From Gammaproteobacteria bacterium (lineage in GTDB: Bacteria; Pseudomonadota; Gammaproteobacteria; Competibacterales; Competibacteraceae): a stretch of DNA of 64,000 bases. The notes below the pieces were generated by a model, which worked only from the letters and a program-made list of their open reading frames with translations, did not search any database and was not told the DNA's origin. The position numbers and the translations under genes were made by a program. Positions 45,080 to 54,919 of the stretch are shown piece by piece. Where the stretch lies: positions 62,001 to 126,000 of the forward strand of contig JACKNC010000002.1 in assembly GCA_024235095.1 (NCBI GenBank). Reading direction: 5' to 3'. Within the stretch, counting starts at the first letter, position 1. Each line of letters starts with the position of its first letter.

Positions 45080-46723
45080 ATGACTAACAGTATCATCGAC
45101 AAAACCCCGTCGGCTTATGCTTACCCGCTGCTGATTAAAAATCTGCTGGCCAATCCGTTGCGCCAGTTTCCCGCTCAGGAAATTGTTTACGGCGATTTCA
45201 AACGCCAGACCTATCGAGAGATGGGCGAACGCATCCACCGGCTGGCCAGCGGTCTGGCCGGATTGGGCGTCAAACCTGGGGATACTGTGGCGGTCATGGA
45301 CTGGGACAGTCATCGCTATCTGGAATGCTTCTTTGCCGTCCCGATGATGGGCGCGGTGCTGCATACCGTGAATATTCGACTGTCTCCAGAGCAGATTCTC
45401 TATACCATCAATCACGCCGAGGACGACGTGATCCTGGTTAACGCTGAATTCCTGCCGATCCTGGAGGCCATCCGCGACCGGATCGAACCCGTCAAGAAAT
45501 TCGTGTTGCTCAACGATGCCGATCAGCCTCCCGTCACCTCCCTGAATATTGACACGGAGTACGAAGCGCTGCTGGCCGCTGGTGATCCCAACTACCTGTT
45601 CCCGGATTTTTCCGAAGACACCCGCGCCACCACATTCTACACCACCGGCACCACTGGCCTGCCCAAAGGCGTGTATTTCAGCCACCGGCAACTGGTCTTA
45701 CACACCTTCGGCGTGATGACGGCGGTGGCAGGGAGCGGACAAGGCCACATCAGCCGCGACGATGTGTATTTGCCGATCACCCCGATGTTTCACGTTCACG
45801 CCTGGGGCGTCCCTTATATCGCCACAGTGATGGGCTTAAAACAGATCTATCCGGGCCGCTATGTGCCAGATCACCTGCTGCGCCTGATTCAGCGGGAAAA
45901 AGTGACGTTTTCCCACTGTGTGCCAACCATCCTGCAAATGCTGCTCGCCAGTCCGGTCGTCGACGAGGTCGACCTGTCGCGTTGGAAGGTGGTCATCGGC
46001 GGGTCAGCATTGCCGCAAACCTTGGCGCAGCAGGCCCGCGCTCGGGGCGTGGACGTGTTTACTGCCTACGGCATGTCGGAAACCTGCCCGATTCTGACCC
46101 TAGCGCAACTCAAACCGCACATGCTGGACTGGGATGAAGAGCGGCAGTTGGACATTCGCTGTAAGACCGGGTTACCGGTACCACTGGTCGAACTGCGTGT
46201 GGTGGATGAGGCGATGAACGACTTGCCGCATGACGGCAAGACGCCGGGCGAGGTAGTGGTTCGCACACCCTGGTTAACTCAGGGTTATCTCAAGGATCCC
46301 AGGAATTCCGAAGCGCTGTGGCGCGGCGGCTATCTGCACACCGGCGATATTGGGGTCATCGATGAGGAGGGCTATCTCAAGATCACCGACCGGCTCAAGG
46401 ACGTGATCAAGACCGGCGGCGAGTGGGTCTCCTCGCTGGAGCTGGAAAACCTCATCCTCAAGCATCCTGCGATCGAAGAAACCGCGGTGATCGGCATGCC
46501 CGATCCCAAGTGGGGCGAACGACCGCTGGCAGTGGTCGTCCTCAAGGCTGGGCAGGAAGCTAGCGAGGCCGATGTCAAGGCGCTGCTCCAGGATTTCGCG
46601 GCCAAGGGCATCATTTCCAAATACGGGGTGCCGGATCGCGTGGTCTTCGTGGACGTACTGCCCAAGACCAGCGTCGGCAAGCTCGACAAAAAGTTGATGC
46701 GCGAGCAATACACGACTGGGTAG
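45080..46723 (+). CDS. Fatty-acid / medium-chain acyl-CoA ligase (AMP-forming)
   Basis: The product has 547 aa. It activates a carboxylate with ATP and CoA. It shows the AMP-binding P-loop YTTGTTGLPKGV, the adenine-binding YGMSETCP, the hinge TGDIGVIDEEGYLKITDRLKD and the C-terminal lysine in KTSVGKLDKK. Length and overall pattern resemble AlkK-type medium-chain ligases, but the substrate cannot be read. It is downstream of maoC and upstream of etfBA. GAGAGGACAATA precedes the ATG. Confidence 0.92.
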   Translation: MTNSIIDKTPSAYAYPLLIKNLLANPLRQFPAQEIVYGDFKRQTYREMGERIHRLASGLAGLGVKPGDTVAVMDWDSHRYLECFFAVPMMGAVLHTVNIRLSPEQILYTINHAEDDVILVNAEFLPILEAIRDRIEPVKKFVLLNDADQPPVTSLNIDTEYEALLAAGDPNYLFPDFSEDTRATTFYTTGTTGLPKGVYFSHRQLVLHTFGVMTAVAGSGQGHISRDDVYLPITPMFHVHAWGVPYIATVMGLKQIYPGRYVPDHLLRLIQREKVTFSHCVPTILQMLLASPVVDEVDLSRWKVVIGGSALPQTLAQQARARGVDVFTAYGMSETCPILTLAQLKPHMLDWDEERQLDIRCKTGLPVPLVELRVVDEAMNDLPHDGKTPGEVVVRTPWLTQGYLKDPRNSEALWRGGYLHTGDIGVIDEEGYLKITDRLKDVIKTGGEWVSSLELENLILKHPAIEETAVIGMPDPKWGERPLAVVVLKAGQEASEADVKALLQDFAAKGIISKYGVPDRVVFVDVLPKTSVGKLDKKLMREQYTTG

Positions 46724-46768
46724 CGGCCTGTTGCGGGGAATGACGTCGTCAGAGACTCTACTGCAGAG

Positions 46769-46873
46769 CCTCCCCCCTTTGAAAAAGGGGGGCCGGGGGG
46801 GATTTTGACGAGCAACGGCCATCCACGGCGTTCAAATCCCCCCCCTCACCCCCCTTTGCTAAAGGGGGGAACT
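46769..46873. repeat. Inverted pair of C-rich palindromic repeats
   Basis: One copy on the minus strand (46769-46806) faces one on the plus strand (46834-46873). Each reads AAATCCCCCCC, then CCCCCTTT, a short loop and AAAGGGGGG. Together they form a large inverted repeat between the ligase and etfB, which could stop or attenuate transcription. The same unit is inserted in a glycosyltransferase gene at 5938-6010. Confidence 0.85.
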
Positions 46874-46930
46874 CAGAATTCAAAATTTATTGAGAAATCG
46901 ATATAACTACATGAAGACAGGAGGAGCGAC

Positions 46931-47680
46931 ATGAAAATTCTCGTCGCCGTGAAACGGGTAGTCGACTACAACGTCAAGGTTTACCCCAAGGCGGACGGCT
47001 CCGGCGTGGAGATCGCCAACGTCAAGATGAGCATGAATCCTTTCGATGAAATCGCCGTGGAGGAAGCGGTGCAACTGAAGGAATTGGGCAAAGCGACGGA
47101 GATCGTTGCGGCCTCCATCGGCGTCAGTCAGTGCCAGGAGGTGCTGCGCGCAGCGCTGGCCATGGGCGCTGACCGGGCCATCCTGGTCGAGACCGACGCT
47201 GCGCCCGAACCGCTGGTGGTTGCCAAGCTGCTGAAAATCCTGGTCGAACGCGAACAGCCGGACCTGGTGATCCTCGGCAAACAGGCGATCGACGACGACT
47301 GCAATCAGACCGGGCAGATGCTGGCGGCGCTGCTCGGCTGGGGACAAGGCGCTTTCGCCTCCAGGCTCATATTGGGCAAGCAAGAAATCGAGGTCACCCG
47401 TGAGATCGACGGCGGGCTGGAGACCGTGGCGCTCAAGCTGCCGGCGGTGATCACCGCCGACTTACGGCTCAATGAACCCCGCTATGTCAAGCTGCCCAAC
47501 ATCATAAAGGCCAAGAAGAAGCCGTTGACGACCTTGAATCCGGGCGACCTGGGCGTCGTGTTGGCCACCCAACTGACCACGCTGAAGATCGCCGAACCGC
47601 CCAAGCGCGAAGCCGGCGTCAAAGTCGCCGATGCGGCGGAACTCGTCGCCAAACTCCGAAACGACGCCAAGGTGATTTGA
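46931..47680 (+). CDS. etfB: Electron transfer flavoprotein beta subunit
   Basis: The product has 249 aa, the usual length. It starts MKILVAVKRVVDYNVKV with a strong GGAGG before the ATG. The AMP-binding stretch LVILGKQAIDDDCNQTGQML and the recognition-loop region ALAMGADRAILVET are clear. With EtfA it takes electrons from acyl-CoA dehydrogenases (such as LiuA and the DmdC-like enzyme here) to ETF-quinone oxidoreductase. It is followed by etfA after one base. Confidence 0.97.
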   Translation: MKILVAVKRVVDYNVKVYPKADGSGVEIANVKMSMNPFDEIAVEEAVQLKELGKATEIVAASIGVSQCQEVLRAALAMGADRAILVETDAAPEPLVVAKLLKILVEREQPDLVILGKQAIDDDCNQTGQMLAALLGWGQGAFASRLILGKQEIEVTREIDGGLETVALKLPAVITADLRLNEPRYVKLPNIIKAKKKPLTTLNPGDLGVVLATQLTTLKIAEPPKREAGVKVADAAELVAKLRNDAKVI

Positions 47681-47681
47681 T

Positions 47682-48632
47682 ATGACCCACCTCTTAGTCA
47701 TTGCAGAACATGACCACGCCACATTGAAAGCGGCCACTCTGAATACGGTGAGCGCTGCGCAGAACATCGGCGGCGAGATTCACCTGCTGGTGGCGGGAAA
47801 CCACTGCGCCAGCGCCGCCGCCGCCAGCGCCAAGATTTCCGGGGTCACCAAGGTGCTGCAAGTGGATGCCGACCACTACGCCCATCCGCTTGCCGAGGAC
47901 CTTGCGGTGCTGATCGCCGGATTGGCCAAAGATTACAGCCATGTGCTGGCCCCGGCCACCACCTTCGGCAAGAACCTGATGCCTCGGGTAGCGGCGCTGC
48001 TCGACGTTACCCAGCTATCCGATATCGTCGGCGTGGAGAACGCGGATACCTTTGTCCGTCCGATCTATGCCGGCAGCATGTTGGCTACGGTGCGGTGCAG
48101 CGCCCCGGTCAAAGTGATTACGGTGCGCAGCACCGCTTTTGCGGCGGCCGCCAGTGAGGGCGGCGCGGCGCCAATCGAAATGGTTCCCGCAGCGCCGCCA
48201 CTGGGCGTGACCCGCTTTGTCGGCCAGGAACTGACTACGTCCGAGCGCCCCGAGCTGACCGCTGCCCAAGTGGTCATCGCCGGTGGTCGCGGCATGGGTT
48301 CGGGCGAGGATTTCAAGCTTCTGGAAGGCATCGCCGACCAGCTCGGCGCGGCGGTGGGCGCCTCGCGCGCGGCGGTAGACGCCGGTTTTGCGCCCAACGA
48401 TTACCAGATCGGTCAGACCGGCAAAATCGTCGCGCCTGAACTCTATATCGCCGTGGGTATTTCCGGCGCCATCCAGCACCTGGCCGGGATGAAGGACAGC
48501 AAAACCATCGTCGCCATCAACAAAGACGAAGAAGCGCCCATTTTTCAGATCGCCGATTACGGCCTTGTCGGCGACTTATTCAAGGTGCTGCCCGAGCTGT
48601 CCGCCGAGCTGGATAAACTCCCACCCGCCTGA
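47682..48632 (+). CDS. etfA: Electron transfer flavoprotein alpha subunit
   Basis: The product has 316 aa. The C-terminal FAD domain shows the family signature: VAPELYIAVGISGAIQHLAG, then KTIVAINKDEEAPIF and DYGLVGDLF. The N-terminal alpha/beta domain has VLAPATTFGKNLMPRVAALL. It forms the FAD-carrying heterodimer with EtfB. The ATG is 2 bases after the etfB stop, and the acyl-CoA dehydrogenase starts 12 bases after its own stop, so the three are one operon. Confidence 0.97.
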   Translation: MTHLLVIAEHDHATLKAATLNTVSAAQNIGGEIHLLVAGNHCASAAAASAKISGVTKVLQVDADHYAHPLAEDLAVLIAGLAKDYSHVLAPATTFGKNLMPRVAALLDVTQLSDIVGVENADTFVRPIYAGSMLATVRCSAPVKVITVRSTAFAAAASEGGAAPIEMVPAAPPLGVTRFVGQELTTSERPELTAAQVVIAGGRGMGSGEDFKLLEGIADQLGAAVGASRAAVDAGFAPNDYQIGQTGKIVAPELYIAVGISGAIQHLAGMKDSKTIVAINKDEEAPIFQIADYGLVGDLFKVLPELSAELDKLPPA

Positions 48633-48643
48633 GGAGGCGACCC

Positions 48644-50434
48644 ATGACGACTTATCTTGCGCCAACCCGCGACATGCGGTTTGTGATCGAGGAACTGGCC
48701 GGTCTGGACCGGCTGACCGGCCTGCCAGGCTACGAGGAGGCGACGCCGGATCTGATTGAAGCGGTTCTGGACGAAGCGGCCAAGCTGGCCGGTGAGGTGC
48801 TGGCCCCGATCAACAAAACCGGCGACGCACAGGGTGTGCGCCTGGAGGCGGGCGGTGTGCTCGCCGCCAATGGTTTCAAGGCCGCCTATCAGCAATTTGT
48901 GGATGGCGGCTGGAACGGCATCAGCAGCGCTCCCGACTATGGCGGCCAGGGTCTTCCGGAACTGGTGCTGGCGGCCACTGTGGAGATGTGGAATGCGGCG
49001 AATACGTCCTTTGCCTTGTGCCCCCTGCTGAACGCTGGCGCGACCGAAGCGCTCAAGCAGCACGGTTCGGATGCGCTGAAGGCGCAATATCTGCCAAACA
49101 TGGTCAGCGGCGTATGGACTGGCACCATGAACCTGACCGAGCCGCAGGCGGGTTCCGACCTCTCAGCGGTGCGCACCAAGGCGGTGCCCGAGGCTGATCA
49201 CTACCGGCTTTATGGCCAGAAAATATTTATTACCTGGGGCGATCACGACCTGACCGACAACGTCATCCATCTGGTGCTGGCGCGCACCCCGGATGCCCCC
49301 GAGGGGGTCAAAGGCATCTCGCTGTTCCTGGTCCCCAAATTTCTGGTCAACGCCGATGGTTCGCTCGGCCCACGCAACGATGTTCATTGTGTATCTATCG
49401 AGCACAAGCTGGGCATCCACGCCAGCCCTACCTGCGTGATGAGCTTCGGTGATCGAGACGGTGCCATCGGTTACCTGGTGGGCCGGGAGAACAAGGGACT
49501 GGCCCACATGTTCACCATGATGAACGAGGCCCGCCAGAAGGTTGGCATCCAGGGCCTGGGAATCGCCGATCGCGCCTACCAGCAGGCGCGCGACTATGCC
49601 AAGGACCGGATTCAGGGCCGTCCCTTGGATCAGAAATCCGGTGATCGCGTCGCCATCATTCAACACCCAGATGTGCGGCGCATGCTGATGACCATGAAAT
49701 CCCAAGTCGAAGCCATGCGCGCTTTTGCCTATGTGATGGCCGCCGATATGGATCTCGCCCACAAACATCCAGACGCCGCCGAGCGCCAGCGTCGCCAGGC
49801 GCGGGTGGATTTGTTAATCCCGGTGGTCAAGGGTTGGTGCACCGAGTTGGGCGTGGAGATTGCTTCCATCGGGGTTCAAGTTCACGGCGGCATGGGTTAT
49901 GTCGAGGAGACGGGCGCCTGTCAATATCTGCGTGACGCGCGCGTCGCCCCGATCTACGAGGGGACCACGGGCATCCAGGCCGCTGATCTGGTCGGCCGGA
50001 AACTCGTCATGGACCAGGGTAAAGCGATGGCGGAATTGATTCAGGAGATGTACAGCGTTCAGGCTGAACTCGCTCAGGCCGATAGCATCGAACTGATAGC
50101 CATCGGTGAATCGCTGACAGCGGGCGTCCAAGCTCTGGAGCAGGCGACCCAATGGGTGTTGCAGACGTTCAGCCGGGACCCTAATGCCGCCATCGCTGCT
50201 TCGAGAAATTATCTGATGCTGACGGGTTTTGTCTGCGGTGGCTGGCAGATGGCGCGGGCAGCGCGGGCGGCTAAGGTGAAACTTGATACCGGGGAAGATC
50301 CCGGATTCTACAGCGCTAAATTGGCCACCGTGCGCTTCTACACTGAACAAATCCTTCCTCAAGCGGACGCCCTGCTCAAGATCGTGCGCAGCGGCGGCTC
50401 AAGCGCCCTAGCGCTGCCAGCAGAACAGTTCTGA
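48644..50434 (+). CDS. Acyl-CoA dehydrogenase, DmdC-like long form
   Basis: The product has 596 aa, longer than the usual 380-400 because of an extra C-terminal domain, as in DmdC (3-methylmercaptopropionyl-CoA dehydrogenase) and related enzymes. It shows MNLTEPQAGSDLSAVRTKA (substrate and FAD loop), MFTMMNEARQKVGIQGLGIA (Arg-rich helix) and VHGGMGYVEETGACQYLRDARV with the following YEGTTGIQA. It oxidises an acyl-CoA and passes electrons to the ETF encoded just upstream. The true substrate is unknown; DMSP degradation is not implied because dmdA, dmdB and dmdD were not seen. Confidence 0.92.
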   Translation: MTTYLAPTRDMRFVIEELAGLDRLTGLPGYEEATPDLIEAVLDEAAKLAGEVLAPINKTGDAQGVRLEAGGVLAANGFKAAYQQFVDGGWNGISSAPDYGGQGLPELVLAATVEMWNAANTSFALCPLLNAGATEALKQHGSDALKAQYLPNMVSGVWTGTMNLTEPQAGSDLSAVRTKAVPEADHYRLYGQKIFITWGDHDLTDNVIHLVLARTPDAPEGVKGISLFLVPKFLVNADGSLGPRNDVHCVSIEHKLGIHASPTCVMSFGDRDGAIGYLVGRENKGLAHMFTMMNEARQKVGIQGLGIADRAYQQARDYAKDRIQGRPLDQKSGDRVAIIQHPDVRRMLMTMKSQVEAMRAFAYVMAADMDLAHKHPDAAERQRRQARVDLLIPVVKGWCTELGVEIASIGVQVHGGMGYVEETGACQYLRDARVAPIYEGTTGIQAADLVGRKLVMDQGKAMAELIQEMYSVQAELAQADSIELIAIGESLTAGVQALEQATQWVLQTFSRDPNAAIAASRNYLMLTGFVCGGWQMARAARAAKVKLDTGEDPGFYSAKLATVRFYTEQILPQADALLKIVRSGGSSALALPAEQF

Positions 50435-50442
50435 ACCTTGCT

Positions 50443-50464
50443 ACGGGGCGCTACTGCGCCCCGT
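50443..50464. terminator. Bidirectional hairpin between convergent operons
   Basis: ACGGGGCGC pairs perfectly with GCGCCCCGT around TACT. It lies between the convergent stops of the acyl-CoA dehydrogenase (50434) and liuD (50505). There is no U-run, so termination may need Rho or rely on stem strength. Confidence 0.6.
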
Positions 50465-50504
50465 TAACGACCTCCCAGCAAGCTACGGGGGTATATCGCC
50501 CTGA

Positions 50505-52508
50505 TCATCCCGGCGCCGGTTCAAACTCCACTAGTTCCGCCCCATCGCTCACCTGATCGCCAACCGCAAACCGGAAGGACTTGACCCTCCCGCGCGCCGG
50601 AGCAGTCAGCGTGTGCTCCATCTTCATCGCCTCCAAAATCAGCAACGGCGCACCCTTCTCCACCAGCACGTCCACCTGCGTCAGCAAAGCGATCACGCTG
50701 CCGGGCATCGGCGCCAGCAACCCGCCTTCCTGCCCGCCGCCTTCACCGCTGTAGTACAACGGATCAACCCGCGCCAGCGGCCAGGCGCGGCCGTAAAGGA
50801 ACACATACCGTCGCTCCCCAGCCACCACCACCGTCGCATTCAACCGCAACCCACCCAGATCCGCCCACAGCATATCGTTCGGCCCCAGCTCGCCCCGCAC
50901 CCGCGTCTCCTGCCCATCCAGCTCCAGCACATAACCGCGCTCGGCGTAACGCACCCCCACGGTTTTCTCCAGCTCCCCGGCCCGGAACAATAAACGGCGT
51001 TTTGCTCGGGAATTGAGCCGCCAGCCATCGCGCCAGTGCCAGGGCGACAACGGATCGGTATGCGTGGCCGCTTCCGTGTTCGCCCGCACCTCCTCGCGCA
51101 ACAGCGTCGCTAGCGCCGCTACCAGGAACACTTCACGGGGAATGGGCGCGTCAGTAGCGAAAACGAAATCCTGTTCGCGCTCAATCAGTCCGGTATCCAG
51201 ATCAGCCCGCGCAAAGGCCGGCGAAGCCACCAGCCGCGACAGGAAATCCACATTGTTGGCAACGCCGACAATCCGGTATTGCGCCAGCGCTTGCAGCATC
51301 CGGGCCAGCGCCTGCTCCCGGCTAACATCCCAGACAATCAGCTTGGCAATCATCGGATCGTAGAATGGGCTGATCTCATCGCCCTCCTCCACCCCGGTAT
51401 CGACCCGGACATGCAGACTCTCTTCCGGCAGGGCCAGATGCACCAATTGACCCGTGGACGGCAAAAAACCCTTGGCCGGATCTTCCGCGTAAATCCGCGC
51501 TTCCAGCGCGTGGCCGTGGATTTGCAACTGTTCCTGCGTCAGCGGCAACGGCTCTCCCCACGCTACGCGCAACTGCCACTCCACCAGATCCAGCCCGGTG
51601 ATCATCTCCGTCACCGGATGCTCGACCTGCAATCGCGTATTCATCTCCATGAAATAAAATGCGCCATCCGGGTTGACGATAAATTCCACGGTTCCAGCCC
51701 CGACATACCCAACCGCCTGCGCCGCCGCAACCGCCGCCTGACCCATTGCCACGCGACGTTCCGGCATCATCCCCGGCGCAGGCGCTTCCTCCAGCACCTT
51801 CTGATGCCGGCGCTGCACCGAACAGTCCCGTTCAAACACATATACGAGATTGCCGTGGGTATCCCCGAACACCTGGATTTCCACATGACGCGGACGCGCC
51901 AGATATTTTTCGATCAGCACCCGTGCATCGCCAAAGGCCGACGCCCCTTCCCGCTGACAGGACGCCAGCGCCGCCGCAAAATCATCCGCGCGCTCCACTA
52001 CGCGCATTCCCTTTCCGCCGCCGCCGGCGCTGGCTTTGATCAGCAGCGGATAACCGATCTGGTCAGCTTGCTCCTGCAGAAAATCCGGTTCCTGGCGATC
52101 GCCGTGATAACCCGGAATCAATGGAAGGCCCGCCTGCGCCATCCGCGTTTTAGCAACGCTCTTGGAGCCCATGACGCGAATTGCCTCGACGGGCGGTCCG
52201 ATGAATACGATGCCGCTGGCGGCGCAAGCCTCGGCGAAATCCGGATTCTCGGACAGAAAGCCGCTGCCGGGATGAATGGCTTGCGCGCCGGTTTGCCGGG
52301 CGGCGGCGATAATCCGCTCAATGGACAAATAACTGTCCTTTGCAGCAGCAGCACCGATCAGCACCGCCTCCCGGGCCAAACGCACCGGGCGAGCATCCGC
52401 ATCCGCTTCGGAATACACCGCAACCGTAGCGATGCCCAGACGATGCGCGGTTTTAATAACCCGACAGGCGATTTCCCCCCGGTTCGCGATCAGAATTTTC
52501 TGAAACAT
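50505..52508 (-). CDS. liuD: Methylcrotonyl-CoA carboxylase, biotin-carrying alpha subunit
   Basis: The product has 667 aa. The biotin carboxylase part starts MFQKILIANRGEIACRVIKT and has the ATP-grasp Gly loop KASAGGGGKGMRVV and the EMNTRLQVEHPVTEMITG block. The biotinyl domain at the C-terminus holds the lysine acceptor in EAMKMEH (about Lys629). With LiuB it carboxylates 3-methylcrotonyl-CoA in leucine breakdown. It is the last gene of liuABCD, 4 bases after liuC. Other biotin carboxylases share the domain layout, but the neighbours decide the assignment. Confidence 0.95.
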   Translation of the reverse strand: MFQKILIANRGEIACRVIKTAHRLGIATVAVYSEADADARPVRLAREAVLIGAAAAKDSYLSIERIIAAARQTGAQAIHPGSGFLSENPDFAEACAASGIVFIGPPVEAIRVMGSKSVAKTRMAQAGLPLIPGYHGDRQEPDFLQEQADQIGYPLLIKASAGGGGKGMRVVERADDFAAALASCQREGASAFGDARVLIEKYLARPRHVEIQVFGDTHGNLVYVFERDCSVQRRHQKVLEEAPAPGMMPERRVAMGQAAVAAAQAVGYVGAGTVEFIVNPDGAFYFMEMNTRLQVEHPVTEMITGLDLVEWQLRVAWGEPLPLTQEQLQIHGHALEARIYAEDPAKGFLPSTGQLVHLALPEESLHVRVDTGVEEGDEISPFYDPMIAKLIVWDVSREQALARMLQALAQYRIVGVANNVDFLSRLVASPAFARADLDTGLIEREQDFVFATDAPIPREVFLVAALATLLREEVRANTEAATHTDPLSPWHWRDGWRLNSRAKRRLLFRAGELEKTVGVRYAERGYVLELDGQETRVRGELGPNDMLWADLGGLRLNATVVVAGERRYVFLYGRAWPLARVDPLYYSGEGGGQEGGLLAPMPGSVIALLTQVDVLVEKGAPLLILEAMKMEHTLTAPARGRVKSFRFAVGDQVSDGAELVEFEPAPG

Positions 52509-52512
52509 CGCT

Positions 52513-53307
52513 CTATCTCTCCGTCACGGCAATCCAGGTCGCCGCTCGCTTTTCCAGAAACGCCGCCAATCCCTCCCGGGCCTCTGGCGTTGCGCGCAGG
52601 GTCGCAATACGTCGGGCGGTATCCTCCATCAGCGCATCGCTCATCGGCTCACCAGCGACCGCCCGAATTAACGCTTTCGCCTCCGCCTGCGCTTGCGGCC
52701 CGCCTGGCAACAGCGCCTCAATCAGTTGTTGGATGCGGGCGTCCAACTCTTCCGGCGCAGCCACTTCATGGGCCAGACCGATCTCCCAAGCGCGCTGAGC
52801 GTTAATCCGTTCCGCGGTCTGAAAATAGCGATACGCCTGCCGCTGCCCGATCGCCCGGATCACATAAGGACTAATGGTCGCTGGCGTAATCCCGAAGCGC
52901 ACCTCCGAAGTGGCGAACACCGCCCGAGTTGAAGCAACGCACAGATCACAAGCTGCCGCCAGGCCCATCCCGCCGCCCAGCGCCGCGCCCTGCACCCGGG
53001 CAATTGTCGGCTTGCGCAATTCCGCCAGGGTGCGCAGCATCGCCGCCAACCGCCGAGCGTCTTCCAGATTGTCCTCGACCGATGCCTGACCCGCCGCTTT
53101 CATCCAGTTCAGATCCGCGCCCGCCGAAAAGCTCTTGCCACGACCGGCCAGAACCACCACGCGCACGTTGGCATCGGCATCCAGCATCCGGCAGGCGTCG
53201 GTCAATTCAGCAATCAACTGCGGATTAAAGGCGTTGTGCAATTCCGGGCGATTCATCCAGAGCGTCGCGACCAGCCCGACAGATTCGATTTCCAGCGTTG
53301 CGTACAT
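52513..53307 (-). CDS. liuC: Methylglutaconyl-CoA hydratase (enoyl-CoA hydratase family)
   Basis: The product has 264 aa of the crotonase fold. The oxyanion-hole loops are SAGADLNWMK and GAALGGGMGLAAACD. The residue pattern WMKAAGQ after the first loop is typical of methylglutaconyl-CoA hydratases (AUH/LiuC). It converts 3-methylglutaconyl-CoA to HMG-CoA, the substrate of the lyase encoded at 40473. It is packed between liuB (3 bases) and liuD (4 bases). Confidence 0.94.
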   Translation of the reverse strand: MYATLEIESVGLVATLWMNRPELHNAFNPQLIAELTDACRMLDADANVRVVVLAGRGKSFSAGADLNWMKAAGQASVEDNLEDARRLAAMLRTLAELRKPTIARVQGAALGGGMGLAAACDLCVASTRAVFATSEVRFGITPATISPYVIRAIGQRQAYRYFQTAERINAQRAWEIGLAHEVAAPEELDARIQQLIEALLPGGPQAQAEAKALIRAVAGEPMSDALMEDTARRIATLRATPEAREGLAAFLEKRAATWIAVTER

Positions 53308-53310
53308 GAC

Positions 53311-54918
53311 TTACATCCTGAAAACGCCATAGCGGGTTGGCGGAATCGGCGCATTCAGCGCCGTGGAAAGAGACAGGCCGAGAATGCGCCGGGTCTGCGC
53401 GGGGTCGACCACCCCGTCATCCCACAAGCGGGCCGTCGCGTAGTAGGGATGGCCCTGCTCCTCATACCGTTCGCGGATCGGCGCTTTGAACGCCTCTTCG
53501 TCTTCCTTGCCCCAGACGCCGCCGCTGGCCTCAATGCCATCCCGGCGCACGGTCGCCAGTACGCTGGCCGCTTGCTCGCCGCCCATCACCGAAATCCGGC
53601 TGTTCGGCCAGGTCCACAGGAAGCGGGGTGAGTAAGCGCGTCCGCACATTCCGTAATTACCCGCGCCGAAACTGCCGCCGATCAGTACCGTGATCTTGGG
53701 AACCTGCACAGTCGAAACCGCGGTGACCATCTTCGCTCCGTCCTTGGCGATGCCGCCATTTTCATACTTGCGGCCTACCATGAAACCGGTGATGTTTTGC
53801 AGGAATACCAGCGGGATGCCGCGTTGCCCACACAGCTCAATAAAATGCGCGCCTTTCTGGGCCGACTCGCTGAATAGAATGCCGTTGTTAGCGACCACCC
53901 CCACCGGGTAGCCGTGGAGTTGGGCGAAACCGGTGACCAGCGTCGCACCATATCGGGTCTTGAATTCGTCAAAGCGCGACCCGTCCACCAGCCGAGCGAT
54001 AATCTCCCGCACATCATAGGGCTTGCGGGTGTCGGTCGGGACAATGCCGTAGATTTCCTCGGGGTCGTAAACCGGCGCTTCACCCTTGCCCAGCGCCAGA
54101 TTGACCGGTTTGACGCGGTTGAGATTGGCCACAATCCGCCGGGCGATGTACAGCGCATGGGCGTCATTTTCCGCCAAATGGTCGGCCACCCCGGACAGCC
54201 GGGTATGTACATCGCCGCCGCCCAGATCCTCCGCCGTGACCACCTCCCCGGTCGCCGCCTTCACCAGCGGCGGCCCCCCCAGAAAAATGGTGCCCTGATT
54301 TCTGACAATCACCGTCTCGTCCGACATGGCCGGCACGTAAGCGCCGCCCGCGGTGCAGGACCCCATGACGACGGCAATCTGCGGAATGCCCTGGGTCGAC
54401 ATATTCGCTTGATTGAAGAAGATGCGGCCAAAGTGATCCCGGTCGGGAAACACCTCATCCTGCTTGGGCAGAAATGCCCCGCCCGAATCCACCAAATAGA
54501 TACATGGCAGATGATTCTGCTCGGCGATTTCCTGGCCGCGTAGATGCTTCTTCACCGTCAGCGGATAGTACGTTCCACCCTTCACCGTGGCGTCGTTGGC
54601 GATAATCATGCATTCCACGCCCTGCACCCGGCCAATCCCGGCAATCGCGCCTGCTGCCGGGGCTTCATTGTCGTACAGACCATACGCCGCCAGTTGCCCG
54701 ATTTCCAGGAATGGCGTCCCCGGATCCAGCAGATGATTCACCCGCTCCCGGGGCAGCAGCTTGCCGCGCGCCACATGCTTCTGTCGAGCGGCTTCGCTGC
54801 CGCCCAGCGCCGCCTGTGCGATCTTCTCGCGCAAATCGGCGACCTGAGCGCGCATCGCCTCTGCATTCGTCTGGAACTCGGCGGAGCGGGGATTGATCCG
54901 GGAAGTGATTACGCTCAT
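53311..54918 (-). CDS. liuB: Methylcrotonyl-CoA carboxylase beta subunit (carboxyltransferase)
   Basis: The product has 535 aa from the ATG at 54918 (MSVITSRINPRS), one base after the liuA stop. It is a two-domain crotonase-like carboxyltransferase: RGKLLPRERVNHLLDPGTPF, VDSGGAFLPKQDEVFPDRDH, MGSCTAGGAYVPAMSDE and the C-terminal GGSFGAGNYGMCGRAYSPRF. It transfers carboxyl from biotin on LiuD to 3-methylcrotonyl-CoA. Length and the SGGAFLP motif fit MCC rather than propionyl-CoA carboxylase. Confidence 0.96.
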   Translation of the reverse strand: MSVITSRINPRSAEFQTNAEAMRAQVADLREKIAQAALGGSEAARQKHVARGKLLPRERVNHLLDPGTPFLEIGQLAAYGLYDNEAPAAGAIAGIGRVQGVECMIIANDATVKGGTYYPLTVKKHLRGQEIAEQNHLPCIYLVDSGGAFLPKQDEVFPDRDHFGRIFFNQANMSTQGIPQIAVVMGSCTAGGAYVPAMSDETVIVRNQGTIFLGGPPLVKAATGEVVTAEDLGGGDVHTRLSGVADHLAENDAHALYIARRIVANLNRVKPVNLALGKGEAPVYDPEEIYGIVPTDTRKPYDVREIIARLVDGSRFDEFKTRYGATLVTGFAQLHGYPVGVVANNGILFSESAQKGAHFIELCGQRGIPLVFLQNITGFMVGRKYENGGIAKDGAKMVTAVSTVQVPKITVLIGGSFGAGNYGMCGRAYSPRFLWTWPNSRISVMGGEQAASVLATVRRDGIEASGGVWGKEDEEAFKAPIRERYEEQGHPYYATARLWDDGVVDPAQTRRILGLSLSTALNAPIPPTRYGVFRM

Positions 54919-54919
54919 T

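Noticed and set aside
51279..52805. 508-codon open frame on the plus strand
   Set aside because: It is antisense to liuD and liuC; the translation is Arg/Pro/His-rich with no domain.
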